Assembly: GCF_000582685.1 (NCBI RefSeq)
Contig: NZ_KK073768.1
Span: 3,217,403 to 3,281,402, forward strand
Length of the DNA stretch: 64,000 bases
Source of the DNA: [Scytonema hofmanni] UTEX 2349
GTDB taxonomy: Bacteria > Cyanobacteriota > Cyanobacteriia > Cyanobacteriales > Nostocaceae
Direction of reading: 5' to 3'
Part shown: one piece after another, positions 34,718 to 43,959 of the stretch
How positions within the stretch are numbered: the stretch's first letter is position 1
Layout of the letters: every line of letters begins with the position of its first letter
Position numbers and translations under genes: made by a program
Notes under the pieces: generated by a model
Database searches by the model: none
Seen by the model: only the letters and a program-made list of their open reading frames with translations
What the model was told of the DNA's origin: nothing

Positions 34718-37273
34718 TTATTTAAGGACAGAGTTTGTTACCTGCTGTATATGCTGTTCAATTTGATGTAAAAATGGTTGATACACTGCTTGAGGAGAAA
34801 GTTTCCCTTTTACATATTGATGAGCTTGTGCCTCCATCCATTTACGTTTTTCTGGATTGGTTATCAGTGTGTGAATTGCTGCTGCAAACTCTTCGGCTGT
34901 TTCGGCTACAAGCACAGCATGACCGACTATATCACTTAGTCCTTGAACACCAATAGGTGTTGATACGCAAGCACGCCCAGATGACAGAGCTTCTACAAGC
35001 TTAATCTTCAGTCCACTACCCATAAGAAGAGGAACCATACAGACCTGAGCGGCTCCATACTCTGGCTTAAGGTTGGCAACTCTGCCTAAAAAGCGAACAT
35101 TTGGAAAACTTCCTTGAATCTGAGCACATACGTCACCACAAACATGGAGACTGCAATATGGGGCTGCGTCTAAAACAAGTAGCCATACATTTTCCAAGAA
35201 CCATCGTAAACCATGAACATTGTGAGGCGATCCACTACCTACAAATAAGCAGCGACCATCAACTTGCTGAGTCTCGTGAACATGGCAAACAACAGACATA
35301 GGCATACTAATCACCTTGCTTGAAGGAGCCATCTCTTTGAGAATTTCAGCCTCTTGTTCCTGAATAGCTAACAAAACTTGTGCTTTTCGCAACAGTGCAG
35401 ATTCTTTGTCCCAATTCCAGTCTGAAAGATGGGAATCTACGCCTATTTTTCTAAAATCGGCAACTCTTTGGTGAAGAATGTCATGAGTTAATATGGCTTT
35501 TAAGACTGATTGCTTTTGCGGGAGAGCCTCTAATAGACTCCCTAACCAAGTATAGTTAGCAATCACAACATCTGGCTGGAAGCTGACAAAGCGTGAATTT
35601 GCAAAGGCTACTTCCTCTGGTGTTGCCAAAGCATCCCAAGTTTGAGGGGCGATCGCATCCTCGCGCTTGTTCCGTAGTTTATTCCAAACAGCTCGGTAGA
35701 AACTTTTCCAATTGTTTGGCACTTGTCTGTAAGCTAGCTGTAATGGCGCAAGAAGCCATTGTGATAAGGAGTTGAATTTTAACAGAACACGACCAATTCG
35801 CAAGTTATCCCTTGCTGACACAGTGGCGATCGCTGCCAACGACGATGGAATAATATAGAAGGGAATTCCGCCATTTGGGGATGAACTTAGAACTGTGTAC
35901 TCAATTTCACAACCTGCATAATGTAAGTAGCGGATGAAGTCCAAGATATAAGTGGCATTACCAACAGTATTCTGGATTGGAATATGCCGACTAAAAATCT
36001 GAACCTTAATAGGTCGATTTATTACAGGTTCTTGGATCTTTGCAGAAACAATTCTAGAGGAGTTAGGCTTGGATAAATCAACTTGTTTCGGAGCATTGCT
36101 TAACTTCTGTAATAAGCTTAAAGTTTCCTCCACCATTCTCTGCTCCGAAAAATCCTGGACGCGCAGTTTTGCCTTCATAGCCATCTGCTGCATCTCCTCC
36201 GGGTAGCGAAGTGCCCAACGAGTCGTTTCCAGGAGGTCACAGCTATCGCCCGTACGGAACAGTAGACCATGAACTCTATTCTCTATTAACTCCGGAATAC
36301 CACAAGCATCTGAGGTCACGATTGGTAATCCGTGCGCCATTGCCTCCATCAGTGCAAAGGGTTGACCTTCATACCGAGTAGGGAAGAGAAACAAGTCAGC
36401 AGAAACTAATAATTTTGGGACATCAGAGCGATATCCCAAAAACAATACTTTATCTTCAACACCGTATTGTCGAACTTTTTGAAGTATATCTTCCCGTTCC
36501 TTTCCGTCTCCTACCCAAACAAACCTCACATCTGGAAACTCTTTAACCAAGTGAGGGATTGCCGGAATGAGATCCACGTGTCCTTTTTGAGACTCTAAGC
36601 GACCAACGGTGAGAGCAAGACGACTCGTTTGTGGTAGATTAAGTTCTTGTTTGATTTGACGGCGTAAGTTATTGATTTCCTCGTTGTTGAAGTTGTTTAT
36701 AGATAAAGCTGCTTTACTCCCGTTATAGATATAACGCACTTGTTCACGAGGAAACTGAAATGATTCAGAGATGACTTTGCGATTATGCTCTGATACAGCA
36801 ATCCACTGCTGATTTCTATCTCGTGCCCACTGATAAAGCTTTAATCTTACCCGATTATAAGAAATAGGAGTAGGTGCTAACTGAAAGACAACTCCTGTCG
36901 GTATCTTTAATAAACCACATGCAAGTATGCTACCCAAACACAAGTCCAACTGAGGCAGGACTATTTGCACCACGTCTGGCTTATTCTTCAGTAGTAAACG
37001 AACTGTTTGAGTTAAGTGAGGTAAATATTTTCTTATCGTTTTGAATTTGAGAGGATTTGAATTTTCAATTTCTAAAGGGTGATAACTTACACCGTTTTCC
37101 TCAAAGCTTTTGATAAGAGATGCTGTTTGTTCCCTTTTTGGGAAAGCTACATGCACGTCCCAACCTTTTTCGACTGCTGCTGAAGTTAATGTCAGGGCAT
37201 ATCCCTCAGCACCGCCACGTTCAGTAGAGGGAGATATTACTAGGAGCCGCAACTTTGTTTGAGGAATAGTCAT
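34718..37273 (-). CDS. Tandem double GT4 glycosyltransferase
   Basis: The 851-residue protein contains two complete GT4-like units. The first (about 1-400) has RGGAEGYALTLTSAAVEKGW, LTVGRLESQKGHVDLIPAI and PTRYEGQPFALMEAMAHGLP. A linker of about 25 residues follows. The second (about 425-845) has FVGSGSPHNVHGLRWFLENV, FLGRVANLKPEYGAAQVCMV and LLMGSGLKIKLVEALSSGRA. Fusion suggests that it adds two successive sugars. No frameshift or internal start is needed, so it seems a genuine fusion. It is encoded just upstream of glf in the locus. Confidence 0.87.
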   Translation of the reverse strand: MTIPQTKLRLLVISPSTERGGAEGYALTLTSAAVEKGWDVHVAFPKREQTASLIKSFEENGVSYHPLEIENSNPLKFKTIRKYLPHLTQTVRLLLKNKPDVVQIVLPQLDLCLGSILACGLLKIPTGVVFQLAPTPISYNRVRLKLYQWARDRNQQWIAVSEHNRKVISESFQFPREQVRYIYNGSKAALSINNFNNEEINNLRRQIKQELNLPQTSRLALTVGRLESQKGHVDLIPAIPHLVKEFPDVRFVWVGDGKEREDILQKVRQYGVEDKVLFLGYRSDVPKLLVSADLFLFPTRYEGQPFALMEAMAHGLPIVTSDACGIPELIENRVHGLLFRTGDSCDLLETTRWALRYPEEMQQMAMKAKLRVQDFSEQRMVEETLSLLQKLSNAPKQVDLSKPNSSRIVSAKIQEPVINRPIKVQIFSRHIPIQNTVGNATYILDFIRYLHYAGCEIEYTVLSSSPNGGIPFYIIPSSLAAIATVSARDNLRIGRVLLKFNSLSQWLLAPLQLAYRQVPNNWKSFYRAVWNKLRNKREDAIAPQTWDALATPEEVAFANSRFVSFQPDVVIANYTWLGSLLEALPQKQSVLKAILTHDILHQRVADFRKIGVDSHLSDWNWDKESALLRKAQVLLAIQEQEAEILKEMAPSSKVISMPMSVVCHVHETQQVDGRCLFVGSGSPHNVHGLRWFLENVWLLVLDAAPYCSLHVCGDVCAQIQGSFPNVRFLGRVANLKPEYGAAQVCMVPLLMGSGLKIKLVEALSSGRACVSTPIGVQGLSDIVGHAVLVAETAEEFAAAIHTLITNPEKRKWMEAQAHQYVKGKLSPQAVYQPFLHQIEQHIQQVTNSVLK

Positions 37274-37356
37274 AATATTACAGTGTTACTTTTGGTAGCT
37301 ATATTGCAAATTTTTGGCAATATTACGGATAATAATGTGTGCTATTTTTATGTTTT

Positions 37357-38625
37357 TCAGAATATTTTTTGCTGAATTAAACGAAGATTTTGGCGGAGTT
37401 TACGTAAAAATTTAAATATAAAATAAGGTATACGTACATCTTCGCGTGCTAAAGCAGAATTAACAGGTGGTAGCTTTATCCAGAAAGGTTTTTTTATGGC
37501 TTTCACCCCTTGAGAATTAGTATGTAATTCTGTCAGTAAATGAACCCATTTGCTTGTGCAAACTTCACTAGAGTAATAAGCTTCTATTTTGGCACGGGCA
37601 GATACGGACAATCTTTCCCAAAGTCCCACTTCATTTCTTAGGCGTTTAACAGCAGTCACAAACTCATTACCTCTGTCATTGACCAGCAACCCAGTCACTC
37701 CATCTTCTACTAACTCTGGTATTCCACTCCGCATTTGTAGACATATTGGGACTACACCACATGCCATAGCTTCCATCAGAGCAATGGGTAAGCCCTCATA
37801 ATCTGATAGCAAAACCAAAGCATGAGATTCTAGCATCACTTCTTGAATTCGAGCATTGTCTACTAGCCCAGCTAATTTTATTGGTAATCCTTTTCCTTCT
37901 GTGGTAAGTATTTTTTCAACATTAGCTTTTGCCGAACCATCTCCGAATATTATTGCTTCTGTATTCGGTATCTCTCTAACAGCACGGCACAAGGCAGATG
38001 TTACTTGGGATATCTGCTTTTGTTCTTCCACTAAACGACCGACATATATCAGCCTCATTCGCTCTAAAGGCGGTTGAGCAAAGTTCTCAGGCAGAGTTAC
38101 ACCACAAGGAATTTGTCTGATTAAGGTTGCTGTATTTCCTATACTGCTAACTTTTTGTGTTAAAAATTGTGAAACACAGACTAATGCAGAGAGGCTGTAA
38201 GAAGTTCTACCAAAAACAAATTCTCTTAAAACACCCCAATAAAACTCTTCATCAGAATGTAAAACTCCAACAGTAGGTATTCCTGCTTCTTTGACCCATC
38301 GAATAGCATAGAAGGCTGGGGCTAGCATATTTGGCACGAATACATCCGGAGGCTCTTCAGTTAGTTTTGAGAGAATCCAGTGAATTTTCTGTTGTGTAGT
38401 CGTTTGCCAGGGAAAGGTTTGGCAAGAAATTCCTTGATTACGCAAATTTACAAAACAAGGACAATCATCTGGTGAATCAGCATTGATAAAAAAAAGCACC
38501 TGTGGTTCTACTCCAGCAAGTTTAAGATCAGGTAACAACCTCCTAAGCCATGAGTTTGGTCCTCCTGTAAAGGCAGGATCATCATAGGTACAAAACGTGA
38601 CCTTAATTTTGTAGTTTAGTTCCAC
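37357..38625 (-). CDS. GT4 glycosyltransferase
   Basis: The 422-residue enzyme has a GT-B pattern: FTGGPNSWLRRLLPDLKLAG near the start, PDVFVPNMLAPAFYAIRWV, IYVGRLVEEQKQISQVTSAL, AIIFGDGSAKANVEKIL and LLSDYEGLPIALMEAMACGV with the E-x7-E pair. The C-terminal 40 residues are basic and may bind the membrane. It acts in repeat-unit assembly; specificity is unknown. It lies 83 bp upstream of the double glycosyltransferase gene in transcription order. Confidence 0.87.
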   Translation of the reverse strand: MELNYKIKVTFCTYDDPAFTGGPNSWLRRLLPDLKLAGVEPQVLFFINADSPDDCPCFVNLRNQGISCQTFPWQTTTQQKIHWILSKLTEEPPDVFVPNMLAPAFYAIRWVKEAGIPTVGVLHSDEEFYWGVLREFVFGRTSYSLSALVCVSQFLTQKVSSIGNTATLIRQIPCGVTLPENFAQPPLERMRLIYVGRLVEEQKQISQVTSALCRAVREIPNTEAIIFGDGSAKANVEKILTTEGKGLPIKLAGLVDNARIQEVMLESHALVLLSDYEGLPIALMEAMACGVVPICLQMRSGIPELVEDGVTGLLVNDRGNEFVTAVKRLRNEVGLWERLSVSARAKIEAYYSSEVCTSKWVHLLTELHTNSQGVKAIKKPFWIKLPPVNSALAREDVRIPYFIFKFLRKLRQNLRLIQQKIF

Positions 38626-38744
38626 GGCATTTAAAAAGTTTGAAGATGGATAATTTATTTAATTTATGAAGGCTAAAATTGCAGTTTTTCTGACTTTATT
38701 AAAGCTACAAAAAGTAGTTTCTTTGTCACTTTATGTTGTGGCAA

Positions 38745-39590
38745 TTAACCAAATTTCTTTATCAACTTTGCTGTAATTGACCGAGGTAGTTCTTGGGGGC
38801 TTTTTGAAAAATATTTGATTCTGACTTCAATCCAATTCTTCTTTTCGTAAAACTCACGTATAATAGCTATTCGCCACTGCTGATACCAAGGGAGATTTTT
38901 ACGATAACTAGCCATAATACTTTCTATTCTCGGCATAGTCTGACCACTCAAATTATTATTGAAAGTTTTTGTACCCTTGAGTAATCGAAAATTGCCCCAA
39001 GTTTCATCTACATACTTGACTGTAGCTGCTTGCACAGCCTGTAGCATGAAATGTAAATCCATTGAATCATGATCGTCCACATCATAAAGACCTATAATTT
39101 GATGTACCGAAGTATGATAGAAATATGCAGATGGGTTAGCAGGCAAAGGATTTATATTCCATCCCATCAAAAAATCGGTGAACTTCATTTTTTTTGGTTT
39201 ATTGATTTCCATGAGTTCACCATCATCGTTCCATAAGTTACAGTTTCCAACAAGTAAGCTGGGGTTCGGTAAGGTTTTAAAAAGTTCTGATACTCGATTC
39301 AGTACATTTGGCTCATAGTAATCATCAACATTGAGAATTGCTAATATTTCTCCTTTTGCTATTGCAATTCCCTTATTCATTGCATCCGACTGTCCCTTAT
39401 CTTTTTCAGATATCCAACGGATATGTGGATAGTTTTCTGCATATTGTTTGATGATTTCTACAGTGCGGTCTGTTGAGCCACCATCTACAATGATGTGTTC
39501 AACGTCAGGACAATTTTGTTCAATGACAACCTTGATACAGGCTTCAATGAATTTTTCTCCGTTGTAAACTGGTGTGATAACACTAATCAT
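38745..39590 (-). CDS. GT2 glycosyltransferase
   Basis: The 281-residue GT-A enzyme starts MISVITPVYNGEKFIEACIK and has VEHIIVDGGSTDRTVEIIKQ, then ISEKDKGQSDAMNKGIAIA and the D-x-D-type pair ILAILNVDDYYEPNVL. The KGQSDAMNKG signature marks a GT2 subgroup common in cyanobacterial and other exopolysaccharide loci. It adds a single sugar; donor and acceptor are unknown. Confidence 0.88.
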   Translation of the reverse strand: MISVITPVYNGEKFIEACIKVVIEQNCPDVEHIIVDGGSTDRTVEIIKQYAENYPHIRWISEKDKGQSDAMNKGIAIAKGEILAILNVDDYYEPNVLNRVSELFKTLPNPSLLVGNCNLWNDDGELMEINKPKKMKFTDFLMGWNINPLPANPSAYFYHTSVHQIIGLYDVDDHDSMDLHFMLQAVQAATVKYVDETWGNFRLLKGTKTFNNNLSGQTMPRIESIMASYRKNLPWYQQWRIAIIREFYEKKNWIEVRIKYFSKSPQELPRSITAKLIKKFG

Positions 39591-39848
39591 GCTTGGCTTG
39601 CTTTAGATTACAGGACTATTCTTTGATGGCGATAAAGTAGTCGATGATTTACCGTATAACTACTGAAGTATTCTGTAATAAACAGAAGAATCCGGATTAA
39701 TTGTAAGAACTTTTTATAAAATTTTGTAAAATCTATTGTTATGTCTCGGTGTAAAGACTGATTTGTAACTTAGCGAGAATATTGCTCAGGTTTTTGGTTG
39801 AGCATCACTGATAGCATAGAGTTGAAGTTTTTAATAGAAACATTCGGC

Positions 39849-40052
39849 ATGAAGTTTAAGGCAATTGTTCACCAAGCTGAAGAAGGCGGATATTGGGCGG
39901 AGGTTCCTGCTCTACCTGGTTGTATTACTGAGGGTGATACTTGGGAAGAGTTAATGGCTAATCTCAAGGATGCGATTGAAGGATGGCTTGAGGTCGCTAA
40001 TGAAAGTCATTCCACAGAAGATACAGTTCAGGTAGTTGAAATTGCTATATGA
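39849..40052 (+). CDS. hicB: HicB family antitoxin
   Basis: The product of 67 residues has the partial RNase H-like HicB fold: FKAIVHQAEEGGYWAEVPAL, then PGCITEGDTWEELMANLKDA. I chose the ATG at 39849 since the family begins with this strand; an upstream ATG at 39798 would add 17 unrelated residues. It neutralises HicA and usually represses the operon. The stop overlaps the hicA start (ATGA), so hicB precedes hicA here. No C-terminal DNA-binding domain is present. The pair sits on the plus strand inside the minus-strand polysaccharide locus. Confidence 0.9.
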   Translation: MKFKAIVHQAEEGGYWAEVPALPGCITEGDTWEELMANLKDAIEGWLEVANESHSTEDTVQVVEIAI

Positions 40053-40255
40053 AGTCTATTTCTGGGAAAAAGCTATGCTCGATAGTAGAAAAGAAGGGAT
40101 GGTTTTTGAAGAAAATTACTGGTAGTCATCACATTTATCAGCAACCTGAGTTTAGTAACATACTGTCGATTCCAGTTCATGGGAACAAAGATTTGAAGAT
40201 AGGAACTTTGAAAGCTTTGATGAAGATAGCCGAGTTAACTGAAGAAGATTTGTAA
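40049..40255 (+). CDS. hicA: HicA family mRNA-interferase toxin
   Basis: The 68-residue protein has the small dsRNA-binding-like HicA fold. It has the catalytic His in KITGSHHIYQQPE (GSH, His27) and the C-terminal VHGNKDLKIGTLKALMKIA helix. HicA cleaves mRNA and arrests growth when HicB is lost. All expected residues are present, so the toxin looks intact. Confidence 0.92.
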   Translation: MKSISGKKLCSIVEKKGWFLKKITGSHHIYQQPEFSNILSIPVHGNKDLKIGTLKALMKIAELTEEDL

Positions 40256-40281
40256 TAAAGAGCGATCGCTCTACCTCTAAA

Positions 40282-40383
40282 TCAACACTTATTAGCCAAT
40301 GTTCGTCCCTGTTTCTCAAAAATCTGACGGTACAAATCAACGTACCGCTGTGCCTGAAGTTCTAGGGTGTACTCTGCAAGAGC
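40282..40383 (-). pseudogene. C-terminal stub of a GT4 glycosyltransferase
   Basis: The minus-strand frame reads ALAEYTLELQAQRYVDLYRQ, then IFEKQGRTLANKC and a stop. This is the usual end of GT4 enzymes. Nothing upstream continues it. The sequence AGAGCGATCGCTC occurs at both ends (40259-40271 and 40379-40391), so recombination between HIP1-type palindromes may have removed the rest. It sits beside hicBA, which may have been inserted at the same time. Confidence 0.6.
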
Positions 40384-40431
40384 GATCGCTCGACAGCTCG
40401 ACAATTTTGACTTATAGACTCATATAAAAAC

Positions 40432-41349
40432 TCACCTTTGAAAACTAAAAATTGCTTGACTAGCTAAAAGCAGCCCTCTTTTTTTCGCCTTATAAAAGCG
40501 ACGCTCTCTCGGATTCATTTGTAAAAGTCGATAAAATTCAAGTAATTTTCCTTTCCATGATGAACGTGCTACATTTGGCATCTGACCCCTTAAAGAATCT
40601 AGTATTCTGTGGGAATACTCCATACCTTCTACTAACTTAATCAAATATTCCTCTTCCAACCGATTCGCTGGCATAAGATGAGTTAATTTGAGAGATGTGA
40701 ACTGTCCTGTACCTAATCCAATGTCACAGGATGTAAATGCTATATCTGAATCTCCGCCGCTCATTAATAGCTTTCCCTTTCGGTCTAGACCTAATCTTTT
40801 CTGGTCAGTACATACCAGATCAGCATACTTCTGTGCCACAATTTTTCGTACACACATTCCAGCACCACAAGGAGCTGTTTCATGTAGGTTTAAGTTCGAC
40901 CACTTGTCTCGCTCCAACTCCCGAATAGCCAAGTGACCCCAATAAGGTTTAGTCCAGTCTGGAGGTGCCACCTCAAACTCAGCTCTAATCTGTCCACCCC
41001 AAGCGCCAAGGAATGGGAAGTCTTTATTGATTCCTAAGGTTATTTCAAGATAGTCTGAATCAAGGACGTTATCATCGTCAACGAAGACTAGTACTTGGGC
41101 TTGAGCTTCCCGAATTCCACGCAACCGGGCTGGTGTAAGACCTAGTTGCTCTTCTCGAACATGACGAGCGTTAGGATGCCAGGTAAGGTCAATTTCTGAT
41201 GAGAGTAATTGTTCACTCGCATTATCAACTAGTAATAGTTCCCATTGTTCCAAGGGCAACGTCTGAGACTTGAGTGCTGCTAATACTTTATCGAGGTAAT
41301 TCCATTGAGGGTTATGAGTGCAGATGATGATACTTATAGCTAGTTGCAT
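40432..41349 (-). CDS. GT2 glycosyltransferase
   Basis: The product of 305 residues has the GT-A pattern LAISIIICTHNPQWNYLDKV, WELLLVDNASEQLLSSEI, then RLRGIREAQAQVLVFVDDDN (DDDN metal site) and a C-terminal MSGGDSDIAF segment. I place the start at the ATG at 41349, since the family begins a few residues before SIIICTHNP; upstream Met codons at 41361 and 41406 are possible, and the longest would overlap the preceding gene. It adds a sugar to the polysaccharide repeat. Confidence 0.82.
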   Translation of the reverse strand: MQLAISIIICTHNPQWNYLDKVLAALKSQTLPLEQWELLLVDNASEQLLSSEIDLTWHPNARHVREEQLGLTPARLRGIREAQAQVLVFVDDDNVLDSDYLEITLGINKDFPFLGAWGGQIRAEFEVAPPDWTKPYWGHLAIRELERDKWSNLNLHETAPCGAGMCVRKIVAQKYADLVCTDQKRLGLDRKGKLLMSGGDSDIAFTSCDIGLGTGQFTSLKLTHLMPANRLEEEYLIKLVEGMEYSHRILDSLRGQMPNVARSSWKGKLLEFYRLLQMNPRERRFYKAKKRGLLLASQAIFSFQR

Positions 41350-41371
41350 AGGGGGGTACATTAATAAATTA

Positions 41372-42130
41372 CTAAAACCAACGATTTTCTTTACGCAGAA
41401 ACCCATCTTGCTTCACAAAGCACACGTCAACTTGTCCAAGAGCACCATCATATGGTCTTCTGAGAAAACCTGGAAAGTCATATACTAGATAGCCTCGCTC
41501 AACCATAAAGGCAATAATTTCGTGGAAAATAGGCTGAGCTTCCAAAAACTCAAACAAAGAAACTTCTAAGATGAAAACCTCTGTGCTGCCAAACAGCATA
41601 GTTCCTCCCCGTAGCGCTTCAAGTTCAAAACCTTGAATATCCAATTTGACTAACTGGGGTATTTGTATTAAATTATTTTTAATTAGTGAATCAATAGTAA
41701 CTATCTGAATCTTTCTTTGCTTGCCTGATACCTTTAACTCTTCTGATTCGGATGGCAAAAGCGATGAACCTACTAGGTCATCCCAAATAGTTAAAGTCAT
41801 TTCACTAGGGCTTGCACCCACACCTACTAGGAACCAATTTGAACCTGGAAACTCTTTACAAAAATTATCTAAATAAGACTGCATTTCAATCTGCGGCTCA
41901 ATCAGGAAGCAATTTGCTGAGGAGAATACTGTCTTGGCAATTCTACTCCAGTTTCCATCGTTAGCTCCTACGTCAAGAATTGATTGACACATTAAGCCTC
42001 GATATTTAAGATCCTCCAAAAGTATCTGCATATTACCTACAGGTCGATATTCTGTACCCACCTTAGATGGATTAAGACGATGCACGTCATATCCTAACTG
42101 TTTAAAAATTTGTTTCAGCACTTTTTGCAT
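41372..42130 (-). CDS. FkbM family methyltransferase
   Basis: The product of 252 residues has the SAM-binding motif SILDVGANDGNWSRIA, then NCFLIEPQIEMQSYL, VKLDIQGFELEALRG and FILEVSLFEF, which define the FkbM family. It would O-methylate a sugar hydroxyl in the polymer or its precursor. I choose the ATG at 42130; a TTG at 42148 is weaker. It is encoded between two GT2 genes. Confidence 0.86.
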   Translation of the reverse strand: MQKVLKQIFKQLGYDVHRLNPSKVGTEYRPVGNMQILLEDLKYRGLMCQSILDVGANDGNWSRIAKTVFSSANCFLIEPQIEMQSYLDNFCKEFPGSNWFLVGVGASPSEMTLTIWDDLVGSSLLPSESEELKVSGKQRKIQIVTIDSLIKNNLIQIPQLVKLDIQGFELEALRGGTMLFGSTEVFILEVSLFEFLEAQPIFHEIIAFMVERGYLVYDFPGFLRRPYDGALGQVDVCFVKQDGFLRKENRWF

Positions 42131-42203
42131 TGAATAAACTCCTAGCAATCTTAAGAAGCTTTTCTGAGAAGGAGGCTAAGCAGACTTTTCCCTAAAGAAC
42201 TAT

Positions 42204-43223
42204 TTATGAATTTGCAGGCTGTGCCCCACTTAGCCCCGACAGCATCATGAGGTAAAAGATTTTTATACCTAGCTTTAGTGAAGAGCTAACTACCGACAGT
42301 GATGAGTGACATAGTAAAGCTTCTCTAAGTTGATTTCTGGCACCATAACGATCGCCTACACTAAAAAATTCATTTGCAGTATTAAGTGCATAAAATGCAT
42401 AGTTCCTTAATGCTGTTTGTGTAAGTTTATCAGCACACTCAGTTGGTAAATATTCCCGCACTATATCCACTGCTTTACGAAAATCTTGAATATTCTTACC
42501 AGTTCGTACAGATTGTGCAGTTAATGAAGTTGAACCTCTGCGGTATAAAGCTAGTGGCTCAACTTCGTACCACACTGGGTAGCAAGCAGCAATACGAACC
42601 CACATTTCCCAGTCTTCACCCCAGCAGGTCATACGACGGTCATACCCACCAAGTTGCTCGTATACATCACGTCGCACCACAATTGATGGTGTCTGAATAC
42701 GTTGCTGCACAGCAATTCGCTCTAGCCAATTACTCAAAATGCCACTTTCAGGCTGCTCTAACCAGGAAATGTGGGTCCAGTGTCCTCGCTCATCCATCAA
42801 CATATGTCGGCAAAAAGCAGATCCAACTTCGGGGTTTTCGTCAAAGCCTCGTTGTAGCTTGCGATAAAAGCCATCTCTGACGCAATCATCACCGTGTAGA
42901 AGATGAATCAACTTACCACGCGATCGCTGCAAACAAGTTTCAAAGTTTCTGATATAACCTACGTTCTCTGGTTGCCGATAAAAACTAACGCGACCACGAC
43001 CTAGTTCTTCAACAACTGCTGCTGGATCGTCCTTGGTGGAGTGATCGTCAACCACCTCAATCTGCATGATATCAGCTCCCGGATCTTGGGCTAATACGCT
43101 AGCCAGTGTCTCGCGCAGATAGTTGGCGCAATTGTATGTAGGAATCATTACAGACCACAAAGGTCGTGGACTGCCCTCGGGTACAGGTAAAATAGTAGCT
43201 CTATGTGGGTGTTGCTCACTCAT
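42204..43223 (-). CDS. GT2 glycosyltransferase
   Basis: The 339-residue enzyme has LWSVMIPTYNCANYLRETLA, IEVVDDHSTKDDPAAVVEEL, then VSFYRQPENVGYIRNFETCL and the acidic pair in GKLIHLLHGDDCVRDG. The SWLEQPE...RIQTPSIVVRRDVYEQLGG part (in pieces) is typical of a GT2 subgroup found in cyanobacterial loci. It probably forms part of the repeat-unit pathway with the neighbouring methyltransferases. Confidence 0.87.
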   Translation of the reverse strand: MSEQHPHRATILPVPEGSPRPLWSVMIPTYNCANYLRETLASVLAQDPGADIMQIEVVDDHSTKDDPAAVVEELGRGRVSFYRQPENVGYIRNFETCLQRSRGKLIHLLHGDDCVRDGFYRKLQRGFDENPEVGSAFCRHMLMDERGHWTHISWLEQPESGILSNWLERIAVQQRIQTPSIVVRRDVYEQLGGYDRRMTCWGEDWEMWVRIAACYPVWYEVEPLALYRRGSTSLTAQSVRTGKNIQDFRKAVDIVREYLPTECADKLTQTALRNYAFYALNTANEFFSVGDRYGARNQLREALLCHSSLSVVSSSLKLGIKIFYLMMLSGLSGAQPANS

Positions 43224-43291
43224 TAGGATTCTCTATAATTATTTAAAAGCTAATGATTCAACTAAAAGACGGACATCGATATGCAGAAGCT

Positions 43292-43696
43292 TCATGCAGG
43301 TGGTTTAATGGCTTCCATATATAGAGAATCTGGTTTGTAAACTGTACCATCCGGTTCCGTCCACTCGTAGTTAGAAGTCCACTCTTGAGAACCACTGCTA
43401 GCTTGTTCCACTGCTATTAGATAAGTTTTAGCAATCTGTTCTAAGTCTGGAACTACTACTCTCAAGACACCTTGAGGACGCAAGACACGATAGCACTCTT
43501 TCAAAAAAGATTCAGCTTCTGTTTTTGGTATGTGTTCTAGTACATGTGAATGATAGACAAGATCAAAAGAAGCATTAGGAAAGGGAATACCTTGAGTGAG
43601 ATCGTGGGCAATTACGCTTCCTCCTGTTGAGACAATATCAACATTTGTCCAATCGGGATGATAGCGATCACCACAGCCAAGGTTAAGGTAATCCAT
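43292..43696 (-). CDS. Short class I SAM methyltransferase, possibly truncated
   Basis: The 134-residue product has motif I LNLGCGDRYHPDWTNVDI, post-I FDLVYHSHVLEHI and a CYRVLRPQGVLRVVVPDLEQ strand, as in small methyltransferases next to glycosyltransferases. Relatives are usually 200-250 residues, so the C-terminal part seems lost after NYEW. The last 20 residues do not match what I expect of the family. It may be inactive or a degenerate remnant; I cannot find the missing part in other frames. Confidence 0.6.
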   Translation of the reverse strand: MDYLNLGCGDRYHPDWTNVDIVSTGGSVIAHDLTQGIPFPNASFDLVYHSHVLEHIPKTEAESFLKECYRVLRPQGVLRVVVPDLEQIAKTYLIAVEQASSGSQEWTSNYEWTEPDGTVYKPDSLYMEAIKPPA

Positions 43697-43959
43697 AAAA
43701 GTAAATATCCTTTAGTAAAGTAAATCTGATTAATCTTCAGTTATATAACCGCTTTGATAATCGCCTAGTAAATACCTTATTCTCTCAATTCTGTACTTCA
43801 ACACAAAAAATCAAAAAAAGGAATATTTTGCCAGTCTTTTTAACTTGATTTAATCTCAGGAAACTTGACTAGCTAAGTAACTGAACATAAGCTATAAATG
43901 ACAGTACACAGCATCAGCTTATCCTGGATTCATGCTAATTTTTTCAGATTCAAGCATAA

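Noticed and set aside
37357..39590. Frameshifted single gene from the neighbouring GT4 and GT2 genes
   Set aside because: Both have complete, separate folds with own starts and stops and 119 bp between them.
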